Shown one piece after another: positions 47,893 to 58,200 of a stretch of DNA of 64,000 bases (positions are counted from its first letter, which is position 1; the number at the start of each line of letters is the position of its first letter). Source of the stretch: Arenibacter aquaticus (GTDB lineage Bacteria > Bacteroidota > Bacteroidia > Flavobacteriales > Flavobacteriaceae). The notes below the pieces were generated by a model, which did not search any database, had not been told where the DNA came from, and saw only the letters and a program-made list of their open reading frames with translations. The stretch is taken from NCBI RefSeq assembly GCF_003957295.1, contig NZ_RQPJ01000005.1, positions 306,282 to 370,281 of the forward strand, read 5' to 3'. The position numbers were made by a program, and so were the translations under genes.

Positions 47893-50202
47893 ATGAGGAG
47901 AAAAGTAACGCTACTGTACTTTTTATTTGTTCTAAGCGCTTGTACGGACAAGACCAATCAGAATACCAAAATGGTTAACACACCTGAAGAATTGGAAACA
48001 GCTATAAAAAAGGCACAGGCCGGAGACAATATTGTTATGGCCAACGGTATATGGAAAGATCTTCAAATTAAATTTATAGGTGAAGGAACGGAAGACAATC
48101 CAATAGTTATTAAAGCTGAAACCCCTGGAAAAGTCATTATAGAAGGAGTGTCCGATTTAAAATTAGGGGGAAAGTATTTAGTGGTCAAGGGTCTACACTT
48201 TAGAAATGGCTATTCGCCGAGTGATGCCGTATTGGAATTTAGAATTGACGAAAAAACAATAGGAAATCACTGTACCGTTACCAATTGCGTAATTGAAGAT
48301 TTTAATAAAATGCAACGTGATGATACAGATCTTTGGGTTCAATTCTGGGGAAGACATAATACGCTTAGTAACAGTTACATTGCCGGAAAAACCAATCGCG
48401 GACCAACTATTAGAGTTGACTTAGAGGGCAATGAGAGCATAAATAATCACCATCAAATAATTAAGAACCATTTTGGACCAAGACCTCCCAAAGGTGGTGC
48501 TAGTGCGGAGACCATTCAAATTGGCAATAGTTATACTTCAATGTCTCCCAGTTATACCAAGGTTGCCAATAATTTGTTTGAAGCCTGCAATGGAGAAGTT
48601 GAAATTATTTCCAGTAAAGCAAACTTCAACGAGTTCAGAAATAATGTCTTCTATAAAAGCGAAGGTTCTTTGGTAACAAGACACGGAAATTATTGCACTA
48701 TAGATGGCAATTACTTTATTGGAGATGGTAAAAACGAAAATATAGGAGGTATCAGAATTATCAATACTGGACATTGGGTAACCAACAATTATTTCTACAA
48801 TATAAAAGGAAAAAATTTTAGAAGTGCATTGGCCGTAATGAACGGAATTCCAAAATCGCCCCTCAACAGATACAATCAGGTTACAGATGTAGTGGTAGCA
48901 TACAATACCTACATAAATTGCGATTCCCCTTTTCAATTTGGGGTTGGTCAAAATTTAAATCAGCAAGATGTTTTGCCACCCTCCGAAATTCGCTCTGCAC
49001 GACCTATAAGGACCATTATTGCAAACAATGTAATTTACAATGAAAAAGGTGATGCGTCACCAATTGTGGAACACGATAAGGCGGATGGTGTGAGCTTTAA
49101 AAGTAATGCCATCAACAATCAAGGTTTGGATTTTAAAGCTAATGACGGATTGGAGGCTATAAATTTTGATATCAAGGAAATTGAAGAATATATATATATC
49201 CCTTCGTCCAAGTTGGATATTGAACCTTATCAAGGGTTCGAATTTGAAAATATATCTACAGATTTAGTTGGAAATCCCAGAGCACACAACAATTCCATTG
49301 GAGCCTTCACTTATACCGATTTTAAAGACCCGAATATAATGGATAGATCCCAATACGGTCCAAGTTGGTATATGGCCGAAACAGCAGTTCAAGAGCCTAA
49401 AACGGAAATTGTTGAGAAGGCAGAAAACCTTCAAACAAAAATAGATGAAGCGGAAAATGGGGATATCATTTCGCTGGAAGCAGGAAATTATGATATCCCC
49501 CATTCTTTGATAATAAATAAAAAGTTGACCATTCAGTCCTCTGATAAGTCCAAAGTTATCCTAAATTATTCAGGAGTAGAAAATTCACCCCTATTCCAAC
49601 TTCAACCTAAGGGTTTTTTAAATCTGAAAAATATCGACTTAAAAGGAAGTAATTCCCAATTTGCATTCGCCAGTTTAAAGAAAAATATGTATACACATTT
49701 CGGGTTAACAGTTTCGAATTGTGACATCAGTAATTTTAAATATGTCCTAAAGGTCTATAAAGAGTCCTTTGCAGAGCGTATTACTTTTGTAAATACTTCC
49801 ATATCCAATTGTGAAAATGGTTTGGAACTATCGGAAGAAACCAATGACAAAGGAGATTATAACACTGAATATCTAACAATAGACCATTGCAGGTTTCACA
49901 ATGTAAAAAGCAATGTGATAGATTACTATCGCGGGGGCTATGACGAATCTACCATTGGCGGCAATCTATTGGTCACCAATAGCACCTTTACCAATTGTGG
50001 ATCAGAAAAAAGAAATGGAATTTTGATCAACTCCCATGGCATTGTAAATGTTGATATTTCCAAAAACACTTTTAACAACAATCCGGTAAAACTAGTGGCC
50101 TTACTTTGGGGAGCAAAAAACAATACACACGGGAACAATGAATTTAACAATTCAGGAGAAATCAGGGTTGAAGAAAATTTAGAAATGAAATTAATGTATT
50201 AA
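47893..50202 (+). CDS. PL6 alginate lyase, lipoprotein
   Basis: About 769 residues. The signal ends in the lipobox LSACTDK, so it should be lipid-anchored. The N-terminal two thirds form a parallel beta-helix of polysaccharide lyase family 6. Catalytic Lys242 lies in ISSKAN and Arg263 in TRHGN, 21 residues apart as in chondroitinase B (Lys250/Arg271), and the calcium-binding Glu lies in GEVEIISS. The C-terminal third (about residues 500-769) is a second beta-helix like that of AlyGC-type PL6 enzymes. The frame is open to a GTG at 47869, but the ATG at 47893 starts the signal peptide. PL6 members act on alginate or chondroitin/dermatan; the other genes here decide for alginate. SDR follows on the same strand. 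Confidence 0.86.
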   Translation: MRRKVTLLYFLFVLSACTDKTNQNTKMVNTPEELETAIKKAQAGDNIVMANGIWKDLQIKFIGEGTEDNPIVIKAETPGKVIIEGVSDLKLGGKYLVVKGLHFRNGYSPSDAVLEFRIDEKTIGNHCTVTNCVIEDFNKMQRDDTDLWVQFWGRHNTLSNSYIAGKTNRGPTIRVDLEGNESINNHHQIIKNHFGPRPPKGGASAETIQIGNSYTSMSPSYTKVANNLFEACNGEVEIISSKANFNEFRNNVFYKSEGSLVTRHGNYCTIDGNYFIGDGKNENIGGIRIINTGHWVTNNYFYNIKGKNFRSALAVMNGIPKSPLNRYNQVTDVVVAYNTYINCDSPFQFGVGQNLNQQDVLPPSEIRSARPIRTIIANNVIYNEKGDASPIVEHDKADGVSFKSNAINNQGLDFKANDGLEAINFDIKEIEEYIYIPSSKLDIEPYQGFEFENISTDLVGNPRAHNNSIGAFTYTDFKDPNIMDRSQYGPSWYMAETAVQEPKTEIVEKAENLQTKIDEAENGDIISLEAGNYDIPHSLIINKKLTIQSSDKSKVILNYSGVENSPLFQLQPKGFLNLKNIDLKGSNSQFAFASLKKNMYTHFGLTVSNCDISNFKYVLKVYKESFAERITFVNTSISNCENGLELSEETNDKGDYNTEYLTIDHCRFHNVKSNVIDYYRGGYDESTIGGNLLVTNSTFTNCGSEKRNGILINSHGIVNVDISKNTFNNNPVKLVALLWGAKNNTHGNNEFNNSGEIRVEENLEMKLMY

Positions 50203-50303
50203 ATCCATCTCTCCCGTCCCTAAACCGACCTACATGGACTACGTCCAATGATTACAATAAAAAAGAACTAAGCAAAATTGAAAACCTATATTTCAGAGAA
50301 AAA

Positions 50304-51074
50304 ATGAAAAACAAGAATAAATTAGCTGGCAAAAATGTTCTCGTAACTGCTGGTGCCCAAGGAATTGGAGAATCAATCACAAGACACTTTATTGATAATG
50401 GAGCTAATGTAGCCATCCATTATTTTTCCAGTGCAGATACCGCCAACCAATTGGTTGAATACTCAACCAGCAAAGGACAAAAAGCGGTTGCCATAGCTGG
50501 TGACCTAACAAACGAAGCCGATGCAAATGCAATGGTCGAAAAAACAATAGAAGCATTTGGTGGACTAGATATACTTATTAATAACGCAGGTTCACTTGTT
50601 GCACGTAAAATGCTTGGCGAAATTAAGGCCGAGTTCTGGCACAAGGTAATGGATATAAACCTTACATCCATGATGTTTGTAACACGGGCCGCTGCTCCAT
50701 ACCTAGCTAAAAATGACAACAGTAGCATTGTTAATTTGGCATCTCTAGCAGGACGTAAAGGCGGTCACCCCGGGTCATTGGCTTACTCTACCAGCAAAGG
50801 TGCGATTCTAACACTAACACGAGCGCTTTCGTCAGAATTAGGGCCTCAAGGCATACGTGTAAACGCCGTTGCCCCAGGGCTTATCCTGGGCACCTCATTT
50901 CACAACACCCATACAACTAAAGAATCAGCAGCTGCAACAACAGCAGGCATTCCAATCCAACGAGCTGGTAATGCATCTGATGTAGCACGAGCTGTTTTGT
51001 ATCTGGCGTCAGAATACGATGGCTTTATTACTGGGGCAACACTAGACATTAATGGGGGTGTTTACAATATGTAG
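50304..51074 (+). CDS. SDR reductase, probable DEH reductase
   Basis: A 256-residue classical short-chain dehydrogenase: cofactor-binding TAGAQGIGE, NNAG, and the catalytic Ser plus YSTSK (Tyr and Lys). C-terminal SDR features include GFITGATLDINGG. In alginate breakdown an SDR reduces 4-deoxy-L-erythro-5-hexoseulose uronate (DEH) to 2-keto-3-deoxygluconate (KDG) using NAD(P)H. It lies 101 bp after the PL6 lyase in the same direction. It is related to the decayed SDR near 54.2-54.8 kb (the shared segment is AG-[SN]-LVARK). Confidence 0.78.
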   Translation: MKNKNKLAGKNVLVTAGAQGIGESITRHFIDNGANVAIHYFSSADTANQLVEYSTSKGQKAVAIAGDLTNEADANAMVEKTIEAFGGLDILINNAGSLVARKMLGEIKAEFWHKVMDINLTSMMFVTRAAAPYLAKNDNSSIVNLASLAGRKGGHPGSLAYSTSKGAILTLTRALSSELGPQGIRVNAVAPGLILGTSFHNTHTTKESAAATTAGIPIQRAGNASDVARAVLYLASEYDGFITGATLDINGGVYNM

Positions 51075-51422
51075 TTTCTTGTTGAAACATAAATAAATGA
51101 TTGTTTTAAAATTACTGGATGAAACTTCGTGGATCGGAATAAAACGATGGTCTTTCTACGACAAAACGAGGGATCTTGCCACCACTTTAATTACTCTAAT
51201 AGGTGACCAGCTCCCCTTATCTAATTAAATACTAAGGTGGGTATCGTAAAAATGGTAAAAGAAAAAGGAATCTTAGACGAAATGACCTTATTTATAAATT
51301 CATTTTTTAAGTACCCCAACACCTCCTTCGTTTTACGCCAAAATACACATTTGCCAAATTATCAATTCACCCCCTTACCAATTATTAATTATAAATAAAA
51401 TGGAAGTAATTATTGTTAAATA
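51075..51422. other. Leader region before the PL7 operon
   Basis: The region from the SDR stop to the PL7 promoter has a 43-residue open frame at 51097-51228 (ATG start) without similarity I can recognise. No repeat or RNA gene is visible. The promoter of the PL7 gene begins at 51423. Confidence 0.4.
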
Positions 51423-51474
51423 TTTGGCAGTTCCACAAATTTGTGTATTTTTGGTCAACCAATCTGGTTAACCA
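51423..51474 (+). promoter_or_regulatory. PL7 promoter with two 13-bp-spaced operator copies
   Basis: TTTG (51423-51426), 19 bp, TATTTTTG (51446-51453). Operator elements are at 51452-51461 and 51465-51474. The 30-base block 51445-51474 is identical to the one before the PL6 gene. The ATG is about 165 bp downstream, so the leader is fairly long. Confidence 0.82.
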
Positions 51475-51640
51475 ATTTTATAAATTCAATTTCGATATGT
51501 TTTTTCGCGGCTTTCGTTATCGCATAAATACGGCTAAAACCATCTAGTAGAAGGTTTTGTTTAGATTGTAGAAGAAATTATCATAACCGATAAAAGCATT
51601 GACTTTATACGATTTTTATTGTAAACATAACCCACATAAT

Positions 51641-53695
51641 ATGAACTCTAAAGTATTCCATTCGGTTTCTGTACGGCATTTATTCATGATAGGTACCATC
51701 TTGCTATTTTTTAGCTGTAAGGAAAACAAAAAACAAAAATCTACGGACAACACTAAAAATGTAGCGATAGGTCCTTCTGCAAACGACATCATACCATTTT
51801 TCCAACATTGGAATTTGATCTTAGGTGATGGTTCCAATGTAGGCAAGGCTATGGACTATGAGAACAAAGATTTCTTTTATACAGCGAGTGATGATGGTGG
51901 GGATTGGGTAGTATTTAAAGCTCCAAATGCAGGAAATACCCATGGTACTTCGAATAATACGAGAACCGAATTGGCCCAATTAAAGAAGTGGTCACCAATG
52001 ACCGAAGCTAAAATGAAAGCCACCCTAAAGATAATGAACGTTTCATCAACGGGCGATGCCCGTGTTGCTTCCACCTATTCCGTAGTAGTTGGTCAGATAC
52101 ACAGTGCAGATGGGCACGAGAACGAACCGCTTAAAATATTTTACAAAAAATTTCCTGGCCATAAAAACGGCTCTGTCTTTTGGCATTATGAAATAAATAC
52201 CGCAGGTGATGATAATTCAAAAAGATGGGATTACTCCACTCCCGTATGGGGACATGATTTTTCTGTTGTTGGTACTGATGCAAATACCTATCCCCCAGAA
52301 CCAGTAGATGGAATTGCTTTAGGTGAAGAGTTTAGTTACGAAGTGGTTATTAAGGACGGTATTATGTATCTTACATTTACTAGTGACGGCCATGAGACCA
52401 AAAAATTTACTAAAAATCTTATTTCCTCTGAATATGCGAATCGTTCAGACATGCCAGAGCAAACCAAAAAATTATTTGTACCCATTGGTCAGGATGGCCT
52501 TGAGCGTAAAGAAGGATATGCCGGTGAGGGCCTCTTTTTTAAATTGGGCACGTACAACCAAACCAACGGAAAAGACCCTAAGGTCAATAAAGTCTGGTGT
52601 TCTGGTGCCGAAACCCATGGCGGTGATATACAAAAGCAATATGCCGATGGCAATTACGCCGAGGTGTGGTTTAAATCGGCAGATATCACCATCAGCGATG
52701 ATGCCATTTCCAATGCAGGTTATTTCCAAGCCAATGATGGCTTAAGTGCGAAAACTGTTTATCCACATGAAGTGATTCCCTTTATGGATAAATTTAAAAT
52801 ATTGTTGGGTGACGGAACCCATGTGGAAGATATCACGGAGTTTGAACACAAAGATTTCTTTTATACCGTGATTGACGGTACCAGGCGTTGGGTAGTTTAC
52901 AAAACCCCAAATTCAGGTGTCACTTCAAAAAACTCAAGTAATACAAGAACCGAACTACATGAAAAAAGAGAATGGCTCCCTAAAGATGGTGGTAAACTAA
53001 CAGGCACCTGCAAGGTAATGCAGGTCTCCATTTCTGGGGATGCCAGGGTTGCTGCCTCCTATTCAACTGTTGTTGGGCAAATTCACAGTGGTGAAGGACA
53101 TGAAAATGAACCACTAAAAATATTCTACAAAAAATTTCCTGGTCACACAAAAGGTTCCGTATTTTGGAATTATGAAATCAATCCAGAAGGGGACGACAAT
53201 TCTGACAGGTGGGAATATTCCTATGCTGTTTGGGGACACGATATGTCTGTCATTGGAAAAACCAAAAACGACTATCCCACTGAGCCTACCAATGGAATTG
53301 AACTTGGTGAAGAATTCAGCTATGAGGTAAATGTTTACAAGGGAATAATGTATCTGACCTTTAGAAGTCCAGATCACGAAACTAAAACATTTACCAAAAA
53401 TCTAATCTCATCTGAATATGTAGAAAGATCGGACTTTCCTGCGCAGATGAAGAAATTATTTGTCCCCATAGGGCAAGATGGGACTGAACGTGCCAACGCT
53501 TATAGTGGAGAGTTGAATTATTTTAAACAGGGGGCGTACAACCAGACAAATGGAAAAAGTCCGGAAACCAATATGGTTTGGTTTGCAGGTGCAGAAACCT
53601 ATGGAGGTGATATCGCCAAACAATATGAAAATGGCTGTTATACTGAAGTATGGTTTAGGGAAGCAACAGTAGGTATGGGTACTCCACCCGAGTAA
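51641..53695 (+). CDS. Tandem-domain PL7 alginate lyase, lipoprotein
   Basis: About 684 residues with a lipobox (LLFFSCKEN). Two PL7 (alginate lyase 2) domains lie in tandem, about residues 46-350 and 373-680. Each carries the three family blocks: RTEL with the catalytic Arg, VVGQIHS with Gln and His, and a final F-K-x-G-x-YNQT with the catalytic Tyr. The two halves share long stretches such as PLKIFYKKFPGH and EFSYEV, so they arose by internal duplication. Such enzymes cut alginate by beta-elimination at the surface. The in-frame TTG at 51599 is rejected; ATG 51641 begins the signal peptide. KdgF follows 71 bp later. Confidence 0.88.
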   Translation: MNSKVFHSVSVRHLFMIGTILLFFSCKENKKQKSTDNTKNVAIGPSANDIIPFFQHWNLILGDGSNVGKAMDYENKDFFYTASDDGGDWVVFKAPNAGNTHGTSNNTRTELAQLKKWSPMTEAKMKATLKIMNVSSTGDARVASTYSVVVGQIHSADGHENEPLKIFYKKFPGHKNGSVFWHYEINTAGDDNSKRWDYSTPVWGHDFSVVGTDANTYPPEPVDGIALGEEFSYEVVIKDGIMYLTFTSDGHETKKFTKNLISSEYANRSDMPEQTKKLFVPIGQDGLERKEGYAGEGLFFKLGTYNQTNGKDPKVNKVWCSGAETHGGDIQKQYADGNYAEVWFKSADITISDDAISNAGYFQANDGLSAKTVYPHEVIPFMDKFKILLGDGTHVEDITEFEHKDFFYTVIDGTRRWVVYKTPNSGVTSKNSSNTRTELHEKREWLPKDGGKLTGTCKVMQVSISGDARVAASYSTVVGQIHSGEGHENEPLKIFYKKFPGHTKGSVFWNYEINPEGDDNSDRWEYSYAVWGHDMSVIGKTKNDYPTEPTNGIELGEEFSYEVNVYKGIMYLTFRSPDHETKTFTKNLISSEYVERSDFPAQMKKLFVPIGQDGTERANAYSGELNYFKQGAYNQTNGKSPETNMVWFAGAETYGGDIAKQYENGCYTEVWFREATVGMGTPPE

Positions 53696-53766
53696 ATTAA
53701 ATGGGTTCAGATTGAAGAGTTGACTCCTATTATTAAAGAGTAAATACATATTAAAATCATAAAAAA

Positions 53767-54141
53767 ATGAAACGATTTAGTGAAAAATACCTCATCTCAA
53801 AAGAAATGAAATGGGAAAAACTTGGAGGAGGAGTATCAAGACAGTTTTTGGGTTACGATAACCAAATCATGATGGTAAAGGTGAAATTTGAGAAAGGAGC
53901 ATTGGGTGCCCCTCATCAACATTTTCACACGCAAGCTACTTATTGCGCTTCAGGTAAATTTGAATTCGAAATTAACGGAGAAAAGAAAATTGTAGAAGCA
54001 GGAGATGGCGTTTATATTGAACCAAATCTATTGCATAGTGCCGTTTGTTTGGAAGAAGGGATACTAATTGACACATTTAGTCCCGTAAGAGAAGATTTCC
54101 TAAGCGGTGGAGAGGTATCCTATTTTGGAGATAAAGAGTAA
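53767..54141 (+). CDS. kdgF: KdgF-like cupin (unsaturated uronate to DEH)
   Basis: A 124-residue cupin. The metal-binding residues are in PHQHFHTQ and the later LLHSAV; GDGVYIEPN is the second cupin motif. KdgF helps convert 4,5-unsaturated monouronates from alginate or pectin into the linear keto sugar DEH, removing the need for slow spontaneous opening. It lies right after the tandem PL7 lyase and before the SDR remnant, in the alginate context. Cupins are a diverse family, so position supports the call more than sequence alone. Some of the family are about 110 residues; this one is slightly longer. Confidence 0.83.
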   Translation: MKRFSEKYLISKEMKWEKLGGGVSRQFLGYDNQIMMVKVKFEKGALGAPHQHFHTQATYCASGKFEFEINGEKKIVEAGDGVYIEPNLLHSAVCLEEGILIDTFSPVREDFLSGGEVSYFGDKE

Positions 54142-54193
54142 TAATAGGACAAGCGGCTCTTTATGGGAAGACTTTAATTCATAAACAACATAT

Positions 54194-54820
54194 ATGAATT
54201 AAATAGGATAAATAGCCATTGTTACTGGAGGAACCAGAGATATTGGAAAGGCCATTTCCATAATATTGGCCAAGGAAGGCGCACAGGTTGTAGTAAATTA
54301 TTGTAGCAACTATGGTGACACCAAAAATCTTCGGATAAACAAGGCCGGTAACTTGGTTGCCAGAAAGACGGTAGCCAAGATGGATGAAGCTTTTTTTGAT
54401 AAGTTGATATAATTAAATCTCAATTCTACTTTCCTTTTTACACAAGCGGCATTGCCACCAATGAAATCCGCACCCTCCGTCATAAACATTGCCCCCAGGC
54501 CGGCAGGGATGGCGGGGGCGTTGGATCCGTAGCCCAGGCAACACCACAAGGAACCATCATGACCATCACAGGCGGTCTGGAGAAAGCAGTTGGCCCAAAA
54601 AATATTCGGTAACATAGCCTTTGCCCTAAAATGATAGCCACCGCCTTTCAGGACATCTTCATCACAGATGAGATGGTAAAAAGTAACAGGTTTGACTCCT
54701 CTTCGCCAAGTAGGAAGAGTTAAAGAAATTGCCAATACACTAATCTGCCACGCTTCGTCCGAAACTTCATTCATTACAGGAGCCAACTTCTACATAAACG
54801 GCGGACTTGCTTTTTCGTAA
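54194..54820 (+). pseudogene. Decayed SDR reductase gene (former DEH reductase)
   Basis: Reading across frames gives clear pieces of a short-chain dehydrogenase: [72 protein letters not shown] and SFITGANFYINGGLAFS at the end. Stops follow the ATG within a few codons (MN*IG*) and occur again after LI, at DP and after KNIR; at least two frameshifts separate the pieces. About 40 codons between NY and NKAG are missing compared with the intact SDR at 50304. The gene is dead. It lies directly after kdgF, where alginate loci usually carry an SDR, and its loss is probably covered by the SDRs at 50304 and 62283. Confidence 0.85.
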
Positions 54821-54910
54821 ACATTAAGCTTAGCACTGTTAATTTAACAATGACCACGGAACCAATTTAGCAGATCTTTAAAAAAACCGAACAATACTTG
54901 TAAAAAAATT

Positions 54911-54974
54911 TTTGATTAACGAATAAATAATATATATTTGGTAAACCAAACTGGTAAACCACTTTGGTTTACCA
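54911..54974 (+). promoter_or_regulatory. susC promoter with three 13-bp-spaced operator copies
   Basis: TTTG (54911-54914), 18 bp, TATATTTG (54933-54940). Three TGGT-N2-ACCA elements follow at 54939-54948, 54952-54961 and 54965-54974, each 13 bp from the next. This is the densest operator in the window. Confidence 0.83.
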
Positions 54975-55035
54975 GACGAAATTAATAACACCAGCCATGT
55001 TAAAAGAAAAATATTTAAAAATAGACCATAGAATT

Positions 55036-55137
55036 TGACAAAAAAAGGACGGGCGCACACCCATCCTTTATAAAAAAGATTACTTCATTCTGAAGGGAAG
55101 TAATAACTCGGACATAAAATAATATACCATTTTACGC
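55036..55137 (-). ncRNA. Predicted antisense RNA in the susC leader
   Basis: A minus-strand -7 box (TATATTTG, 55144-55151) would start an RNA of about 100 nt that ends at the minus-strand terminator at 55040-55069, antisense to the susC leader. No good -33 box is seen. Antisense RNAs near susC genes are known in Bacteroides (DonS-type), but this one is only a prediction. Confidence 0.35.
55040..55069 (-). terminator. Minus-strand terminator inside the susC leader
   Basis: Ten-bp stem (55044-55053 with 55060-55069), 6-nt loop. On the minus strand the stem is fully paired, with one G-U pair, and is followed by TTTTTTT. On the plus strand the same position is a C-A mismatch and no T tract follows. 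It is therefore oriented for minus-strand transcripts, although no minus-strand gene is present. Confidence 0.65.
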
Positions 55138-55285
55138 CAAGTGCAAATATAATAAAAACATTGACTTTAAACCGATTGGGCGATTTGGTATATAGCGGGA
55201 AAAATGTGTATGCACAAGCACATTTACAAGCTGATTTCGATTATCGAAATTGGAAATTGATAATTCTAACTCAATACAAACAGCA

Positions 55286-58200
55286 ATGAATTTAAGAAAG
55301 AAACTCATTTTAGGAGCGTTATTGCTCATTAATGTCGCCTTGTTCGCCCAAGATGGTTATATACTGTCCGGAACGGTAACGGACGCTGCAAACGTTCCAG
55401 TACCCGGAGTTAATGTGATTATCGCCAATACAACTACAGGAACGGCAACAGACTTCGACGGAAATTACCAAATTACGGTAAAAAACGGGGATGTATTACA
55501 GTTTTCATCCTTGGGATTTGTAACCCAATCAATTACGATAGCAGGCCAAGAACAGCTAAATATAACCTTGGCCGAAGACTCCAGTCAACTAGATGAGGTA
55601 GTTGTAGTTGGTTATGGTACCAGAAAAAAATCACATCTTACTGGAGCGGTCGCAAAAGTAGGTGGAGATGAAGTTGCCGCTGTTCAAGTGGCTCGTGTAG
55701 ATGATGCCCTTGCAGGTAAGTTATCCGGGGTACGGATTCAAAATCAAAGTGGAGAACCCGGTGCGGATCCCAAAATCCAAATTAGGGCGGCATCATCTGT
55801 TTCAGGTGACTCTGGACCATTAATTGTAGTGGATGGATATCCAATTTCAGGTAATTTGGCAACGGTAAACCCCAACGATATTGAAAGTTTAGAGGTTTTA
55901 AAAGATGCGGCATCTGCTGCTATCTATGGTTCTTTGGGTGCCAATGGTGTTATTTTGGTTACCACCAAAAAAGGAAAAGCAGGAAAAGTTAATTTTAATT
56001 ATAATTCATATGCAAGTACTTCAAGTAAGTATATAAAGGACATAGAAATGCTGAAGACAGCAGGAGAATGGGCCAAAGAATTACAAACCGGTGCCTATGA
56101 TCTTTCCGAAACCGACCCAGGTTTATTGGCTTATAGACTAGATGCATACGCCAATGCCCCCGATGTCATTAGCGTAGAAGATTGGCTATTCAAAAATGGG
56201 AGTACCACCAATCATGATTTTAGTGTGAGCGGTGGATCAGAAAACTTAAAGGCCTTTGCTTCGCTTGGTTATTTGAATACCGATGGTATCGTAAAAGGAC
56301 AAGGTTATGAAAGGTATAACGGTCGTATGAATCTCGATGCCAACTTGAGTTCCAAATTAAAGGCCGGATTGAGTATGAATGGTTATTATGGCAAACAAGA
56401 TATTGTTCCTTGGGAAATGAGAGATCTATTGAGAGCATATAGCATTAGTCCTATATACCATACGCAAGCCTCAATAGATTTCGTTCAAGAATTGGATCGT
56501 AAGAGACAGGCATTAGCGGATACTGGTTTTACAGGAAATAATATCGGTAGATCTTTTGACCAAGATTATAGAGGTATAGGGTTAGATCCAACCAGTATAT
56601 ATGATTTGCAACCAGGCGATGTAGTTCACGATTGGCAATACGGCAGAAATCAAAATGGTATTGGAGGAACAGGGGATGCAGGTGTAGCCGCTAAGTTTGA
56701 CAATTCCAGAAGATGGAAAAAGACATATTTTGGAAACCTAAGTTCTTATTTGCAATATGAAATTCTAGATGGTCTAAATATAAAAACCGTTTTCGGAGCA
56801 GATTTGGAAGACACCCAGACTTACGTATATGAGGGAATATTGTCGGACGGCCGACAACGTTCCAATCAAACTGAGTTGGATATATCCAATATAAAAAAAT
56901 CTACTGTATTAAGTACAACCACTTTGAGTTTTGCAAAAATCATTGCTGAGAAGCATGACATCTCTGCCGTGGCTGGGATGGAATTTGTAAATACCTATTA
57001 TAAGGGAATTGTGAATAATGGATCGAACGTACCATATGGTCTACCTTTGAACTATGATTTTTTTGACCCTGCAGATGTAATTACCAACGAGATAGATGAA
57101 ACTCAGTCCAGAAATGGCTTTTTTGGAAGAATTGCTTATGCCTTTGATGATCGTTATCTTTTATCGGCATCAATAAGAAGAGATGGTGATTCACGATTTG
57201 GAGCAAATAAAAAATATGCAGTATTCCCTGCTCTATCTTTGGGATGGAATATTCACAATGAATCTTTTTTCGGAAATGCTGATGCGTTTAGCCTATTTAA
57301 ACTTAGGTTTAGCACCGGATCTTTAGGAACTGCCTCTTTCTTGGGTACATATAACTCATTAAGTATTTTGGGCACCTCCCCAACAGCTTTCGGGACAGGA
57401 TTTCTTATTCCTGAAGATATAGCCAACCCAGATTTAACCTGGCAGACCAATAAAGAAACCAACTACGGTGTTGATTTAGGTTTTGCTAGTAACCGAATTA
57501 GATTTAGTGTAGATTATTATACGTCCGATGTCCAAGATATGTTGATCAATCAAAGTGTATCTGAGGTTCTTGGGACCCCTGCTATAAAACTAAATCGCGG
57601 TGATGTTACCAGTTCTGGATTGGAATTTGAACTTAGTACAAAAATAGTTACCAATCCAAACTTCTCTTGGAGTGTCAACGCCAATTTATCAACTGCCAAT
57701 TCAGAAATTACCAATCTTGGTGATTTGGACGAGCTGCCCAGGCAAATTTACGGTGGACCCAGTGGTAGAGGCCCTGAATTTAGAAACTATGTAGGAGGTG
57801 AAATTGGTGAAATGTGGGGATATGAAGTAACTGGTGAGGTGGAAACAATACATATGTCAGATCCTTCCAGGGGCGTTGGATTTGGCAGCTCAGAGTGGTA
57901 TGTTGTTGATCAAAACGGTGATGGTGAAATTACCTATGAAGGTGATTACGTAAAGCTAGGGTCGGCCACACCGGATTTTTATTGGGGACTTTCAAGTTCT
58001 ATGAATTTCAAGGATTTTGATCTGTCGTTCCAATTCCAAGGCTCCCAAGGAGCAGAACTTTACAATATAGACCCAATTTACTGGAAATCACAATTTGGCG
58101 GTAGATTAAAGTCTAGTTTTGACGCGAATGATGATGGTATAGCTGATGCCAGTGGGAAGTTCTATCAAGAGACCAGAAATGCCCATGGCTCAGGAATTCA

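Larger units (their letters stand above)
54821..55285. other. susC leader region
   Basis: The 465 bp between the SDR remnant and susC hold the susC promoter (54911-54974), then a leader of about 340 bp without an ORF. Inside the leader lie a minus-strand terminator (55040-55069) and a minus-strand -7 box (55144-55151), which together suggest an antisense RNA. Confidence 0.7.

Noticed and set aside
47893-50202. Chondroitinase B as the function of the PL6 gene
   Set aside because: The Lys/Arg pair is shared by both activities, but tandem PL7, KdgF, DEH-type SDRs and the uronate regulator point to alginate.
54310-54786. Minus-strand 158-residue ORF over the SDR remnant
   Set aside because: It is the antisense shadow of the decayed SDR gene. 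The plus strand shows clear SDR pieces; the minus frame has no recognisable domain.
47832-54974. 13-bp repeats as CRISPR or attachment sites
   Set aside because: They are not spacer-separated, occur only at promoters, are palindromic in themselves and overlap -7 boxes, so operators explain them better.
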